In this document: positions 53,308-62,735 of the stretch, one piece after another
Position numbering within the stretch: position 1 is the first letter of the stretch
Layout of the letters: the number at the start of each line of letters is the position of its first letter
From: an uncultured Paracoccaceae bacterium
Lineage (GTDB): Bacteria; Pseudomonadota; Alphaproteobacteria; Rhodobacterales; Rhodobacteraceae
DNA length: 64,000 nt
Assembly: GCA_947498645.1 (NCBI GenBank)
Contig: CANMKS010000001.1
Span: 372,001-436,000 of the forward strand
Direction: 5' to 3'
Made by a program: the position numbers and the translations under genes
Notes under the pieces: generated by a model
Databases searched by the model: none
The model's input: only the letters and a program-made list of their open reading frames with translations
What the model was told of the DNA's origin: nothing

Positions 53308-55410
53308 ATGACACTTCGTACCTTTACCGGATACCTTAACGCTGACCTCTTTGGTGGCCAAAATCCGGTCAACAACGGCACGTTTGACACGACGACGGCC
53401 CAGATCCAGATACTGATCGAGGATGGCGCCGGGGACACTGTTGTCGAAGGTGACTCCTCGGGCAACAACACAAACACCGAAAGTTCGGAAGACGCCGAAG
53501 GCGATCAGTTTGTCTTCTTGCAGGACGGCAGTGGCACGGTCCTTGCCGATGGTGAACCTTTTTACCTTGAGATGACCTTCGAGTTCACAATCGCAGGTCA
53601 GACATTCACCGGGTATCATTTCGAGGACGAGAACGGTCTGGATTTCACGATCCTGCCGCCTGACGTGCCTGATGGCATCGCGACTGTCGATTCCCGTGAT
53701 TTTTCGCCTTCGCCCGATGAGGTGGACTACGCGGCACTTAGCTCTGGCGACGAAGATTTTGACGACGCCGATTTCACCGCGCTTGATTTCAGTGGTGATG
53801 ATGAGATTTTTGCAGGCGATGGCGATGATGTCGTCAACGCCGGTGATGGCGATGATTACGTCGAGGGTGGTGTCGGGATGGACACTATCAACGGCGGCGA
53901 TGGGGCGGACGTCATCTATGGTGACACGAACCTGGTTATCAACGGCGGTCTTGATTCAGATCAGGCCGATGGCACCTGGAGTGCTGGCGCCGTCGAGGGT
54001 TGGTTCAACACCGGTTCGAGTGGGCTGATCGAGCGTTGGGGCAATGGCTTCGGTGATCTCAGCCCTGATGATGGTTCATCATTCATAGAGCTGGACGCAA
54101 ACTCTGGTGGCGGTCTTGACCATGTGCAGACGAACCTGGAGCTGGAAACCGGCATTGAGTATATCATCACGATTGATCATGCCGCGCGACCGGGTGCATC
54201 TGTTAATGATGACTTTGAAATCACCCACAATGGTGTTGTCATCGCGACGATTTCACCGACCACGGTTGGCAGCTTCACAACAACAACGCTGACGGTCACG
54301 GGCCTTGCCGGAACCGACACCATCGGGTTTCGGGAATTGGCGGGCCAGAATGACAGCCTTGGCATTCTGCTCGACAATTTCACGGTCTCGCTGTCGCCCG
54401 CAGGTGCAGCGGCGAGTGGCAATTCCTTTGACGACACGATTGACGGCGGTGATGGCAACGACACCATCTATGGTCAGGAAGGCAATGACACCATCACGGG
54501 CGGCGCCGGTGATGACGTCATGTCCGGCGGCATTGGCGACGATATCTTTGTCCTTGCCGATGGCAGCGGCAGTGACGTGGCGACAGATTTTGAGATCGGC
54601 AGCGATCTGCTTGATGTCACCGGGCTGACAGACGCTGATGGCAACCCTGTCAATGTGGGTGACGTCACCGTCACCTCTGACGGTGAAGGCGGTTCTATCC
54701 TGACCTTCCCCAATGGCGAGCAGATTATCCTGCGCGATATCGATCCCAGTGATATTGATACCAATGCCGAGCTGAACGATATCGGTATCCCCTGTTTTGT
54801 CTCGGGTACGTTGATCGAGACGCAGCAAGGGCCCATGCCGGTTGAGGCGTTGAAAGCGGGCACATTGGTCAAGATCGCAAGTGGTAGATTTGCGCCGTTG
54901 CGTTTGAACCTCAACCGCTTTGTCACATCGACCGAGCTGCGCAGGAAGCCGCAGCTGCAACCCATCAAGATATCAGCGGGCGCTTTGGGTGCCGGTTTGC
55001 CTGTGCGCGATCTTTGGGTGTCGCGACAGCACCGCATGCTGGTGAACTCACCCATTGCCCTGCGCATGTTTGACACCCGCGAGGCGCTGATCGCAGCGGT
55101 GCGTCTGCTTTCTCTGACGGGGATCGCTGTTGATGACACGCGCAGCGGGTTTGCCTATCACCACCTTGTGTTTGACGCCCACCAGATCGTCCTTGCCGAA
55201 GGCGCACCAACCGAAAGTTTCCTGACCGGTCCTGAAGGGTTACGCGCCTTGAGCAAGGAAGCCCGTGCGGAGATATGCGAGATTTTCCCGCAACTGGTGA
55301 AAGGGCACTCTGAGATGGCCCCTGCGCGGATCATCCCAAGCAATCGCCGTCAGAATGCGCTGATCGCGCGGCATCAGAAGAATGCCAAACCCATTCTGGA
55401 ATTTGCCTGA
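53308..55410 (+). CDS. RTX-type calcium-binding protein with C-terminal Hint domain
   Basis: This 700-residue secreted-type protein has an acidic N-terminal domain (1-165) and RTX nonapeptides (about 170-208: GDGDDVVNAGDGDDYVEGG). An inserted beta-sandwich (about 210-370, NGGLDSDQADGTW to LLDNFTVS) resembles DUF642/carbohydrate-binding modules. More RTX repeats follow (about 375-415: GGDGNDTIYGQEGNDTITGG). The C-terminal Hint/hedgehog-type domain starts CFVSGTLIETQQGPMPVEAL near 495 and continues WVSRQHRMLV and HHLVFDAHQIVLAEG. No N-terminal signal peptide is seen, as expected for type I secretion. The Hint domain may self-cleave (inference). Confidence 0.85.
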   Translation: MTLRTFTGYLNADLFGGQNPVNNGTFDTTTAQIQILIEDGAGDTVVEGDSSGNNTNTESSEDAEGDQFVFLQDGSGTVLADGEPFYLEMTFEFTIAGQTFTGYHFEDENGLDFTILPPDVPDGIATVDSRDFSPSPDEVDYAALSSGDEDFDDADFTALDFSGDDEIFAGDGDDVVNAGDGDDYVEGGVGMDTINGGDGADVIYGDTNLVINGGLDSDQADGTWSAGAVEGWFNTGSSGLIERWGNGFGDLSPDDGSSFIELDANSGGGLDHVQTNLELETGIEYIITIDHAARPGASVNDDFEITHNGVVIATISPTTVGSFTTTTLTVTGLAGTDTIGFRELAGQNDSLGILLDNFTVSLSPAGAAASGNSFDDTIDGGDGNDTIYGQEGNDTITGGAGDDVMSGGIGDDIFVLADGSGSDVATDFEIGSDLLDVTGLTDADGNPVNVGDVTVTSDGEGGSILTFPNGEQIILRDIDPSDIDTNAELNDIGIPCFVSGTLIETQQGPMPVEALKAGTLVKIASGRFAPLRLNLNRFVTSTELRRKPQLQPIKISAGALGAGLPVRDLWVSRQHRMLVNSPIALRMFDTREALIAAVRLLSLTGIAVDDTRSGFAYHHLVFDAHQIVLAEGAPTESFLTGPEGLRALSKEARAEICEIFPQLVKGHSEMAPARIIPSNRRQNALIARHQKNAKPILEFA

Positions 55411-55502
55411 AGGGCCACCACTCGCGCCCCACTTTCCGCCCCCAAAACACATTTGCATCCCTGCCCCCTTGCCGCTAGCCATAGCGCAAAGGAGCCTGCC
55501 CA

Positions 55503-56645
55503 ATGCCTATTGATCCTGTCGCCCTGACCGCTGATCTTGTCCGCTGCCCCTCTGTTACCCCCGCCGAGGGTGGCGCGCTGGTGCTGTTGGAAAAGGTTCT
55601 GACCGAAGGTGGCTTTACCTGCACCCGCGTGGACCGGGGCGGCATTTCCAACCTGTTTGCCCGCTGGGGCAGACAAGGTGCGAACCGCACGTTCGGGTTC
55701 AACGGTCATACCGATGTCGTGCCATTGGGGGATGAAGCCGCATGGACGATGCCCCCTTTCGGGGCCGAGATCAAAGACGGGTTTCTTTATGGGCGTGGCG
55801 CGACCGACATGAAGTCGGGTGTTGCTGCATTTGCCGCCGCTGCGATTGATTTTGTGGCCGAAACACCCCCCGATGGGGCCGTCGTGCTGGCCATCACAGG
55901 GGATGAGGAGGCAGACGCGCTTGATGGCACCACCGCCTTGCTTGACTGGATGGCGGCCAACAATGAGGCGATGTCCGTCTGTCTGGTGGGCGAGCCCACC
56001 TGCCCCAGTGTCATGGGCGAGGCGATGAAAATCGGGCGGCGCGGCTCGATGACCGCCTTCTTTACAATAACCGGCGTGCAGGGGCACGCGGCCTATCCGC
56101 ATCGCGCCAAGAACCCGATGCCCGCGATGGCGCGGCTCATGGATGTGCTGTCATCGCGCGAGCTGGATCAAGGAACAGAGCATTTTGATCCCTCGTCGCT
56201 ACAGGTGCTGACTATAGATACCGGCAATCCCGCGACCAACGTGACCCCGTCACAAACGTGCGCGACGGTGAACATCCGCTTTAATGACCGGCACACAAGT
56301 GATGCGCTGACAGCGTGGATGCAGGAAGAGGCGGACAAAATCGCCGCCGCCTTTGATGTGAAGGTCGAGATGGGTCTGAAAGTCTCGGGCGAAAGCTTTG
56401 TCACGCCGCCGGGCGAATTGTCTGATTTGGTGGGTCGTGCCGTCGAGGCCGAAACAGGACGCAAGCCAGATCTGTCAACCTCTGGCGGCACGTCGGATGC
56501 GCGCTTTGTCAAAGATCACTGTCCAGTGGTTGAGTTTGGGTTGGTGGGTAAGACCATGCATCAGGTGGATGAACGGGTTGAGGTGGCACAGATTGGCCAA
56601 CTCAAGGCGATCTATACCCGGATTCTGACAGATTATTTCAGCTGA
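55503..56645 (+). CDS. dapE: Succinyl-diaminopimelate desuccinylase
   Basis: This 380-residue M20 metallopeptidase has the metal sites [44 protein letters not shown] and VGEPTCPS, plus [12 protein letters not shown] and the C-terminal [13 protein letters not shown]. It releases succinate and LL-diaminopimelate. AGGAG lies upstream of ATG 55503. Confidence 0.95.
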   Translation: MPIDPVALTADLVRCPSVTPAEGGALVLLEKVLTEGGFTCTRVDRGGISNLFARWGRQGANRTFGFNGHTDVVPLGDEAAWTMPPFGAEIKDGFLYGRGATDMKSGVAAFAAAAIDFVAETPPDGAVVLAITGDEEADALDGTTALLDWMAANNEAMSVCLVGEPTCPSVMGEAMKIGRRGSMTAFFTITGVQGHAAYPHRAKNPMPAMARLMDVLSSRELDQGTEHFDPSSLQVLTIDTGNPATNVTPSQTCATVNIRFNDRHTSDALTAWMQEEADKIAAAFDVKVEMGLKVSGESFVTPPGELSDLVGRAVEAETGRKPDLSTSGGTSDARFVKDHCPVVEFGLVGKTMHQVDERVEVAQIGQLKAIYTRILTDYFS

Positions 56646-56732
56646 CCAGAGAATGATCCGCGCTCGTGCCAAACGGGATGGGCAACCGGTCTTGGCCGGT
56701 TTACTGTTCGAAAAAACAATCGAGGGCAGATG

Positions 56733-57020
56733 ATGTTTCACAAGACCGTATGCGCAATTTTCCTTGCGACGCTGACCACCGCCTGCGCCGGCCTGACCGG
56801 TGACCGCGTCGTTGTCGACGGCGCTGGCCCCGATGAGCTGCTCAAGCTGCGATCAGGTCCAAGCCTTGGGTTCGGCATCATTATGGGCTTGCCTGACGGC
56901 ACCGAGCTTTACCAGCACGGTTGCGTGACCGAAGTGGGACAGCGGTGGTGCGAGGTGTCCCTTGTACGGACCCCGCAAGTGACGGGGTTTGTGTCTGCTG
57001 ACTACATCACGCCGCTTTGA
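56733..57020 (+). CDS. SH3-domain lipoprotein
   Basis: This 95-residue protein begins MFHKTVCAIFLATLTTACAG, with a lipobox LTTAC, so it is probably membrane-anchored at Cys18. The rest (about 25-95) is one bacterial SH3 unit: LLKLRSGPSLGFGIIMGLPD, VTEVGQRWCEVSL, GFVSADYI. ATG 56733 gives better spacing to GAGGG than the in-frame ATG at 56730. Confidence 0.82.
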   Translation: MFHKTVCAIFLATLTTACAGLTGDRVVVDGAGPDELLKLRSGPSLGFGIIMGLPDGTELYQHGCVTEVGQRWCEVSLVRTPQVTGFVSADYITPL

Positions 57021-57092
57021 CAGGATCGCGGCGTATCGCAGACCGCGCCCAATTTGGATGACGCCCTGCCCCGCCCGTGATAGGCCGGACCC

Positions 57093-59348
57093 ATGACACG
57101 TATCCCATCCAAATCCGAAATCCTTGCCTGGATTTCCGAGCATCCCACCAAGACGGCCAAACGCGATATCGCCAAGGCGTTTGGCATCAAAGGGGCCGCA
57201 CGGATTGATCTGAAACGTCTACTCAAAGAGCTTGAGGAAGACGGCAAACTGACCAAGCGCCGCAGTTCCTATCGCGATGCAGAGGAACTGCCCCCTGTGG
57301 CCGTGCTTGAGGTTGTCGGTGCGGACACTGATGGCGATCTGTTCGCCCGCCCCCTTGAGTGGAAAGGTCAGGGTGCAGAGCCACGCATCCTGATGATGCT
57401 TCGTTCCAGCGATCCCGCACTTGGGCCCGGCGATCGGATTCTGGGTCGCCTGACCGTTGATGCCACCGAGGACCACAGCCACACCGCCCGCATGATCCGC
57501 CGGATCGGCACCAATCCGCAGCGCATCCTGGGTGTGTTTCGTGCAGGATCTGAGGGCGGCCGTGTGTTGCCGATTGATAAAGGATCCGACAAGCAGTGGA
57601 CCGTGGCCGCGGGTGCCACAGGTGGCGCCAAGGATGGAGAGTTGGTCGAGGCTGAACAGGCCGGGCCGAAGGGCCGCATGGGTTTGCCCAAGGCGCGCAT
57701 CGTCGCCCGATTGGGTGATCCAACCGAACCGCGCGCGGTGTCACTGATTGCGATCCATCAACATGGTATTCCCGATCATTTCCCTGACGACGTGGTGGCA
57801 GAGGCCGATAGCGCCAAGCCCGCCGGTCTTGGCAAGCGCCGTGACCTGCGTGATCTACCCTTGGTCACCATCGACCCCTGGGATGCCCGCGACCATGATG
57901 ATGCCTGTTTTGTTGAGGCCGATAGCGATCCCAGGAACAAGGATGGTTTCATCATCTGGGTCGCCATCGCGGACGTTGCCCATTACGTCACGCCGGGGTC
58001 GGAACTGGACCGCGAAGCGCGCAAGCGCGGCAACTCTACATACTTCCCTGATCGGGTCGTGCCGATGCTGCCGGATCGGTTATCCGGTGATCTGTGTTCG
58101 CTGCACGAAGGGGTTGAGCGCGCTTGTCTGGCTGTAGCAATGCGCATTGATGCCGCTGGCAACAAGATCGATCACCAGTTTCATCGCGGGTTGATGAAAT
58201 CTGTTGCCTCGCTGAACTATGAAGAGGTGCAAGAGGCCGTTGATGGTGCGCCCAACGACAAATGTGTGCCGTTGATGGATGAGATCATCTCTCCGCTTTA
58301 TGCCGCTTATGCGGCGCTGACCCGCGCCCGCGCCCAGCGCCAGCCGTTGGAACTGGACCTGCCGGAACGTCAGATCGTGCTGGACGACGCGGGCAAGGTC
58401 ACGTCGGTGAACTACAAGGACCGGCTCGATGCGCATCGGCTGATCGAAGAGTTCATGGTGCTGGCCAATGTTGCTGCTGCCGAGACGCTGATCGCCAAAA
58501 AATCACCGCTGCTTTTCCGGGTGCATGAAGAACCCAGCCCCGAAAAGCTGGAGGCGCTGCGGGAGGTGGCCAATGCCTCTGGCCTGACGTTGGCCAAGGG
58601 GCAGGTGCTCAAGACTGCGCATCTCAACAGGTTGCTGAGGGGTGCCGCAGACACCGAGAACAGCGAGTTGATCAATATGGCGACGCTGCGGTCGATGACG
58701 CAGGCCTATTATTTTCCAGAGAATTTTGGTCACTTCGGGCTGGCGTTGCGGGCCTACGCGCATTTTACCTCTCCGATCCGGCGTTATGCCGATCTGATCG
58801 TGCACCGCGCGCTGATCGCAGCACATGGGTGGGGCGATGATGGGCTATCGCCGTGGGATATTGAGCATCTGGCCGACACGGGCAAACAGATCAGCGACAC
58901 AGAGCGCCGGTCCATGGCCGCAGAGCGTGACACCACCGACCGTTATCTGGCGGCGTTCCTGTCGGATCGCATCGGCGCGGAATTGACCGGGCGGATCAGT
59001 GGCATCGCCAAGTTTGGCGTCTTTGTGCGGCTGGATGAGACCGGCGCCGATGGCATGATACCGATCCGCACGCTGGGCGCAGAATACTTTCATTTTGATG
59101 CCGACAGCCAGACCCTGATGGGTTCTGACAGCGGCACGGTGATTGGGTTGGGCCAGCGCGTCACCGTGAAGCTGGCAGAGGCCGCGCCTGTCACGGGCGG
59201 GTTGATCGTTGAACTTGTCACGCTCGAAGACCGGCTGATGCCGCGCGGCCCCTCGCGCGGTCGTGGCAAGCCGCCGCGCCGCAAGGCTGGTTCATCGCGC
59301 AAGAAAGCCGCAAAGACGGCGCGCAAGGTCAAACGCACGCGCAAATAG
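57093..59348 (+). CDS. rnr: Ribonuclease R
   Basis: This 751-residue 3'-5' exoribonuclease has an N-terminal winged helix (about 1-60), cold-shock domains, the RNB catalytic core and S1. In the core are DPWDARDHDDACFVE with the metal Asp cluster, YYFPENFGHFGLAL and FTSPIRRYADLIVHRAL. An S1 domain (about 645-710) follows. It ends in a basic tail (GRGKPPRRKAGSSRKKAAKT) typical of RNase R. ATG 57093 gives the family N-terminus MTRIPSKSEI. Confidence 0.95.
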   Translation: MTRIPSKSEILAWISEHPTKTAKRDIAKAFGIKGAARIDLKRLLKELEEDGKLTKRRSSYRDAEELPPVAVLEVVGADTDGDLFARPLEWKGQGAEPRILMMLRSSDPALGPGDRILGRLTVDATEDHSHTARMIRRIGTNPQRILGVFRAGSEGGRVLPIDKGSDKQWTVAAGATGGAKDGELVEAEQAGPKGRMGLPKARIVARLGDPTEPRAVSLIAIHQHGIPDHFPDDVVAEADSAKPAGLGKRRDLRDLPLVTIDPWDARDHDDACFVEADSDPRNKDGFIIWVAIADVAHYVTPGSELDREARKRGNSTYFPDRVVPMLPDRLSGDLCSLHEGVERACLAVAMRIDAAGNKIDHQFHRGLMKSVASLNYEEVQEAVDGAPNDKCVPLMDEIISPLYAAYAALTRARAQRQPLELDLPERQIVLDDAGKVTSVNYKDRLDAHRLIEEFMVLANVAAAETLIAKKSPLLFRVHEEPSPEKLEALREVANASGLTLAKGQVLKTAHLNRLLRGAADTENSELINMATLRSMTQAYYFPENFGHFGLALRAYAHFTSPIRRYADLIVHRALIAAHGWGDDGLSPWDIEHLADTGKQISDTERRSMAAERDTTDRYLAAFLSDRIGAELTGRISGIAKFGVFVRLDETGADGMIPIRTLGAEYFHFDADSQTLMGSDSGTVIGLGQRVTVKLAEAAPVTGGLIVELVTLEDRLMPRGPSRGRGKPPRRKAGSSRKKAAKTARKVKRTRK

Positions 59349-59350
59349 CG

Positions 59351-59746
59351 CTATAGGTGATAGGTCAGCCCATGGCGGATCAGATGGCGCAGGCGGTCTT
59401 TTGCGATGTCATCCGCAGTTGAGAACTGCACACCCCGGTTGCCGTCGATCCTGTCATCACCGGGAAATGTTGCGGCGTAATCACTGATGATGCTGGTGCC
59501 GCAATGCGCATAAAGCCCGGTGTCGCCCGATTTGGTCACGCCAATCCGCAAGGTCGATCCGGACTTGGTTTTTGGTGTGATAAAGGACGGCTGACCCCAT
59601 TTCAGCGTTTCCTCAACCTCACCGGCTTGTGGCGTGTCCATCGCAACCTCAAAGACAAGTTCGCGCAATATCAACGCGATGACCCGCTGCTTTTGCCCAA
59701 AAGCATCATAGGCCGCCTTGACCTTTGGTGTCTGAAACGGATGCAC
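59351..59746 (-). CDS. DUF1801 family protein
   Basis: This 131-residue protein has the DUF1801/YdhG-like pattern: EETLKWGQPSFITPKTKSGS and the Gly/Asp-rich middle GDDRIDGNRGVQF. Its function is unknown. It is convergent with rnr, with only two bases between the stop codons. Confidence 0.8.
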   Translation of the reverse strand: MHPFQTPKVKAAYDAFGQKQRVIALILRELVFEVAMDTPQAGEVEETLKWGQPSFITPKTKSGSTLRIGVTKSGDTGLYAHCGTSIISDYAATFPGDDRIDGNRGVQFSTADDIAKDRLRHLIRHGLTYHL

Positions 59747-59885
59747 GCTGCGGTCCTTTTCGGTTTGATTGGCGATGCCACGCTATACCAATTCAGCGCA
59801 CTGGCAATAACCCGCCCTGTTCTATGCTTGCGACTGTCATGTGCCCTGATTTGCCGTAACATTGCGAAAACACCCGGAGGCATCC

Positions 59886-61070
59886 ATGCACCGCAGGCAG
59901 TTCATCGCAGCAGGTCTATCCGCAATGGTCGCCAATATGGCCCATGCGCAAAGCAGTGGCTTTGCAAATTGGATCGCAGGTTTTCGCGGACGCGCGCGGG
60001 CGGCGGGTATTTCGGATCGCACGTTTGCCGCCGCATTCGCCAATGTCCGCTATCTGTCTGACAGCATAGAGCGGGACCGCAATCAGGCAGAATTTACGCG
60101 CCCTTTGGCCGATTACATGGCCACTGCCGCATCTGACGCACGGGTCAGCAACGGCCGTGATATGGTCCGCCGGTTTGCGGGCGTGCTGACAGCAATCGAC
60201 CAGCGTTACGGCGTGGAGCCGCATGTCGTGACTGCCGTTTGGGGGATGGAAAGCAACTATGGCCAGCGACGCGGGGATGTGCCCTTGATCGCCACATTGG
60301 CGACCCTTGCCTATGACGGGCGACGGGGCCGATTTTTTGAAAGCCAACTGATTGCGGCGCTGAAAATACTGCAAAACGGCGACGTCACCCCGCAGAACAT
60401 GACCGGATCATGGGCCGGCGCGATGGGGCACACGCAGTTTATTCCCACTTCCTACGAGGCATATGCTGTCGATTTCACCGGTGACGGACGCCGTGATATC
60501 TGGTCGGATGATCCCACGGATGCGCTGGCCTCGACCGCTGCGTATTTCCGGCGGTTCGGGTGGCGCAGGGGCCAGCCTTGGGGGGTCGAAGTGATCTTGC
60601 CCCGCGGGTTTGACTATAGCCAATCAGCACGTGCCGTCACCCGCAGCCCTGCCGATTGGGCACGACAGGGGATGCGTGGTGTTGACGGGCAACCGGTGCG
60701 GAATTTCGGCAACGCCTCTTTGATCACCCCAACAGGTGCAGGCGGTCCCGCATTTCTGGTGTTCCGCAATTTCGATGTGATCTCGCGTTACAACAATGCC
60801 GAGGCCTATATCATCGGGGTTGGCCATCTGGGCGACCGCATTCGCGGGCTTGGGCCGTTGCGGGCAAGCTGGCCTGCGGGCGAGCGGCAGTTGCGCAGGT
60901 CAGAACGGCGCGAGTTGCAGCAGCGCCTGACCCAAGCCGGGTTTTCAACGCAGGGTGTGGACGGACGGATCGGGCCGAACTCGCGCGCGGCGATCCGTGC
61001 GTATCAGCGCAGTCAGGGGCTTATCCCTGACGGGCACGCCTCTTTGGATTTGCTATCGCGTTTGCGGTAG
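59886..61070 (+). CDS. Lytic murein transglycosylase (MltB-like, with peptidoglycan-binding domain)
   Basis: This 394-residue exported protein has a Tat-like start (MHRRQFIAAGLSAMVANMAH, cleavage near AHAQ). The SLT_2 catalytic domain has the catalytic Glu in AVWGMESNYGQRRGDV and SWAGAMGHTQFIPTSYEAYA. The C-terminal PGBD_1 (about 325-394) contains GVDGRIGPNSRAAIRAYQRS. ATG 59886 has GGAGG 5 bases upstream. It acts on periplasmic peptidoglycan. Confidence 0.93.
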   Translation: MHRRQFIAAGLSAMVANMAHAQSSGFANWIAGFRGRARAAGISDRTFAAAFANVRYLSDSIERDRNQAEFTRPLADYMATAASDARVSNGRDMVRRFAGVLTAIDQRYGVEPHVVTAVWGMESNYGQRRGDVPLIATLATLAYDGRRGRFFESQLIAALKILQNGDVTPQNMTGSWAGAMGHTQFIPTSYEAYAVDFTGDGRRDIWSDDPTDALASTAAYFRRFGWRRGQPWGVEVILPRGFDYSQSARAVTRSPADWARQGMRGVDGQPVRNFGNASLITPTGAGGPAFLVFRNFDVISRYNNAEAYIIGVGHLGDRIRGLGPLRASWPAGERQLRRSERRELQQRLTQAGFSTQGVDGRIGPNSRAAIRAYQRSQGLIPDGHASLDLLSRLR

Positions 61071-61541
61071 CGGGGTGCAGGTGCCACCGGCCATGCAAGA
61101 GGTCAACATATCGACTGTCGCAGGTGTAATCTGCTGAAACACCCGCCCGCCGCAGGGGCCCGCCTCAATTGTGACGGGGGGATCTGATGCCGGGACAAAA
61201 AAGACCGCCTCCATCCCGCTGCTCGCGGAGCCACACCACGGACCGGCACATGTGATCTGTAGGGTCACGTTGCCGTAGTAGTCGTTCACAAATCCATCCT
61301 GTGTCAGGCCTTTGCCAGCAAAATAGGCCGGGATCGGTGCCGGATCGGCGATGCGATTGTGTGAGACGGCCTCTGGCAGAAGGCTCTCGTCAAAGGTCAA
61401 TTCACCCATCAGTACGAAATAGCTTTCCGGTGCGGCAGCGAGTTGCTGAAACGTCGCGATGGGATCGGGCCGCAAACAGCTGAGCGCCTGCGCCTGTCCG
61501 CTGATGACAACAAGTGCTGCGGCGGCGAGTGCTTTTTTCAT
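61053..61541 (-). CDS. Exported hypothetical protein
   Basis: This 162-residue protein has a signal peptide (MKKALAAAALVVISGQAQAL). The mature part contains six Cys, including CAGPWCGS, CGGRVFQ and CMAGGTC, suggesting disulfides. No family is recognised. Its 3' end overlaps the convergent transglycosylase by 18 bases. Confidence 0.75.
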   Translation of the reverse strand: MKKALAAAALVVISGQAQALSCLRPDPIATFQQLAAAPESYFVLMGELTFDESLLPEAVSHNRIADPAPIPAYFAGKGLTQDGFVNDYYGNVTLQITCAGPWCGSASSGMEAVFFVPASDPPVTIEAGPCGGRVFQQITPATVDMLTSCMAGGTCTPLPQTR

Positions 61542-61608
61542 GGGTCAGGTCCTTTTTGCAATGTCACTGTCAGTATGACGTGGGCCGTGGTGCCATCCTT
61601 GGGAGATT

Positions 61609-62091
61609 TTATAGTTTTGGACCAAATTCTTCCAATACCTGCGCATAAACGGCCTGTTTGAAAGGCACGATGTTGGCCACCAGCTGATCGGGGGCCATCC
61701 ATTTCCATGCGGTGAACTCTGGCGTTTCGGTGTTCAGGTCAATCTGGTTATCCAGCCCGTGAAACCGCATCAGGAACCATTTCTGTTCCTGTCCGCGATA
61801 GCGGCCCTTCCAGATGTTGGGCACCAGATCATGAGGCAGATCATAGCGGATCAGCGCGGCACTTTCGGCCTCGATCGTGACCAGATTAGCGGGAACGCTG
61901 GTTTCTTCCTCTAGTTCACGCAGGGCGGCGTCACTGCATTTTTCGCCTTTGTCGACACCACCCTGCGGCATCTGCCAGGCTTCGGTGTCGCGGTCTTTGC
62001 GCTGTGCGACAAAGACATGTCCACGCGGATTGATGAGCATAATGCCCACGCAGGGGCGATAGGGCAGCTGAGCAATTTGGTCTGGAGTCAT
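61609..62091 (-). CDS. rppH: RNA pyrophosphohydrolase
   Basis: This 160-residue Nudix enzyme removes pyrophosphate from RNA 5' ends. It has [32 protein letters not shown] and the Nudix box with RELEEETSV. The usual Gly near the end of the box is Ser, a change I recall in relatives. [16 protein letters not shown] follows. In many alphaproteobacteria it lies near ctpA; here it stands apart. Confidence 0.93.
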   Translation of the reverse strand: MTPDQIAQLPYRPCVGIMLINPRGHVFVAQRKDRDTEAWQMPQGGVDKGEKCSDAALRELEEETSVPANLVTIEAESAALIRYDLPHDLVPNIWKGRYRGQEQKWFLMRFHGLDNQIDLNTETPEFTAWKWMAPDQLVANIVPFKQAVYAQVLEEFGPKL

Positions 62092-62150
62092 TGACGAGGG
62101 CCTTGGTCGTTGAGTGGCGTCTATGAGGGTTCTTACCCCTGCACTGACGG

Positions 62151-62645
62151 TTATGCGATAACAAGCCGTGTTTCATGGCGAATCTGGGCCGCTATCCAGC
62201 GCAAATGATCGCGCCGAAAGGCCACGCACCCCGCTGTCGGACGGCCCGGACCGCGCCATTGGTGGATGAATATTGCCGATCCGCGCCCTTTGACAGCATA
62301 GGGCCAGTTCCAATCGGTCAGTATGACAAGGTCATACATCGGGTCGGCCCGGCGCAGGCGTTCATGACTGTACGGGTAAGGAGCGCGGGTCATGAGATTA
62401 TAGTCTTCGTGGGTAGGATCATCCGACCACAGGTCTGATGGCCCAATCGGCAGCGCCCAATTTGCGGGCCGCGCCATGCGGTCGGGGCGGTAGAGCATAC
62501 CCACGATGCGATGGGTACCGCGCGGGGTTGCGCCATCGCCTTCTTTTTTGTGCAACGTCAGCCCGCCACGTCCGATAGTGCAGGGAAAACGGCGGCTCAG
62601 GAACCGGACATGGGTTGGAGTCAGGACAAGGTCTGTTGGCTTCAT
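62151..62645 (-). CDS. L,D-transpeptidase (YkuD) family protein
   Basis: This 164-residue single-domain protein has [36 protein letters not shown] and the catalytic [20 protein letters not shown], with the conserved His and Cys. No signal peptide is seen at this start (ATG 62645). An in-frame extension runs into the repeat at 62666 and is not likely. It probably forms or trims peptidoglycan cross-links, if exported. Confidence 0.85.
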   Translation of the reverse strand: MKPTDLVLTPTHVRFLSRRFPCTIGRGGLTLHKKEGDGATPRGTHRIVGMLYRPDRMARPANWALPIGPSDLWSDDPTHEDYNLMTRAPYPYSHERLRRADPMYDLVILTDWNWPYAVKGRGSAIFIHQWRGPGRPTAGCVAFRRDHLRWIAAQIRHETRLVIA

Positions 62646-62665
62646 GCACGTGTGATAGCGCCGAC

Positions 62666-62735
62666 GTAGGGTGGGTGAAACCCACGCGCGGCGATTCTGA
62701 TGCCCCTTTGGGCGCGTGGGTTTCACCCACCCTAC
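62666..62735. repeat. REP-like inverted pair between ribA and the YkuD gene
   Basis: Two 24-base arms that begin GTAGGGTGGGTGAAACCCAC (read inward from each end) face each other across 22 bases (62690-62711). The same unit occurs at 5741-5762. The TAG of the right arm on the minus strand is the ribA stop codon (62732-62734). Each arm also folds internally. It resembles bacterial REP/BIME structures; a RAYT gene is not in the window. Confidence 0.8.
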
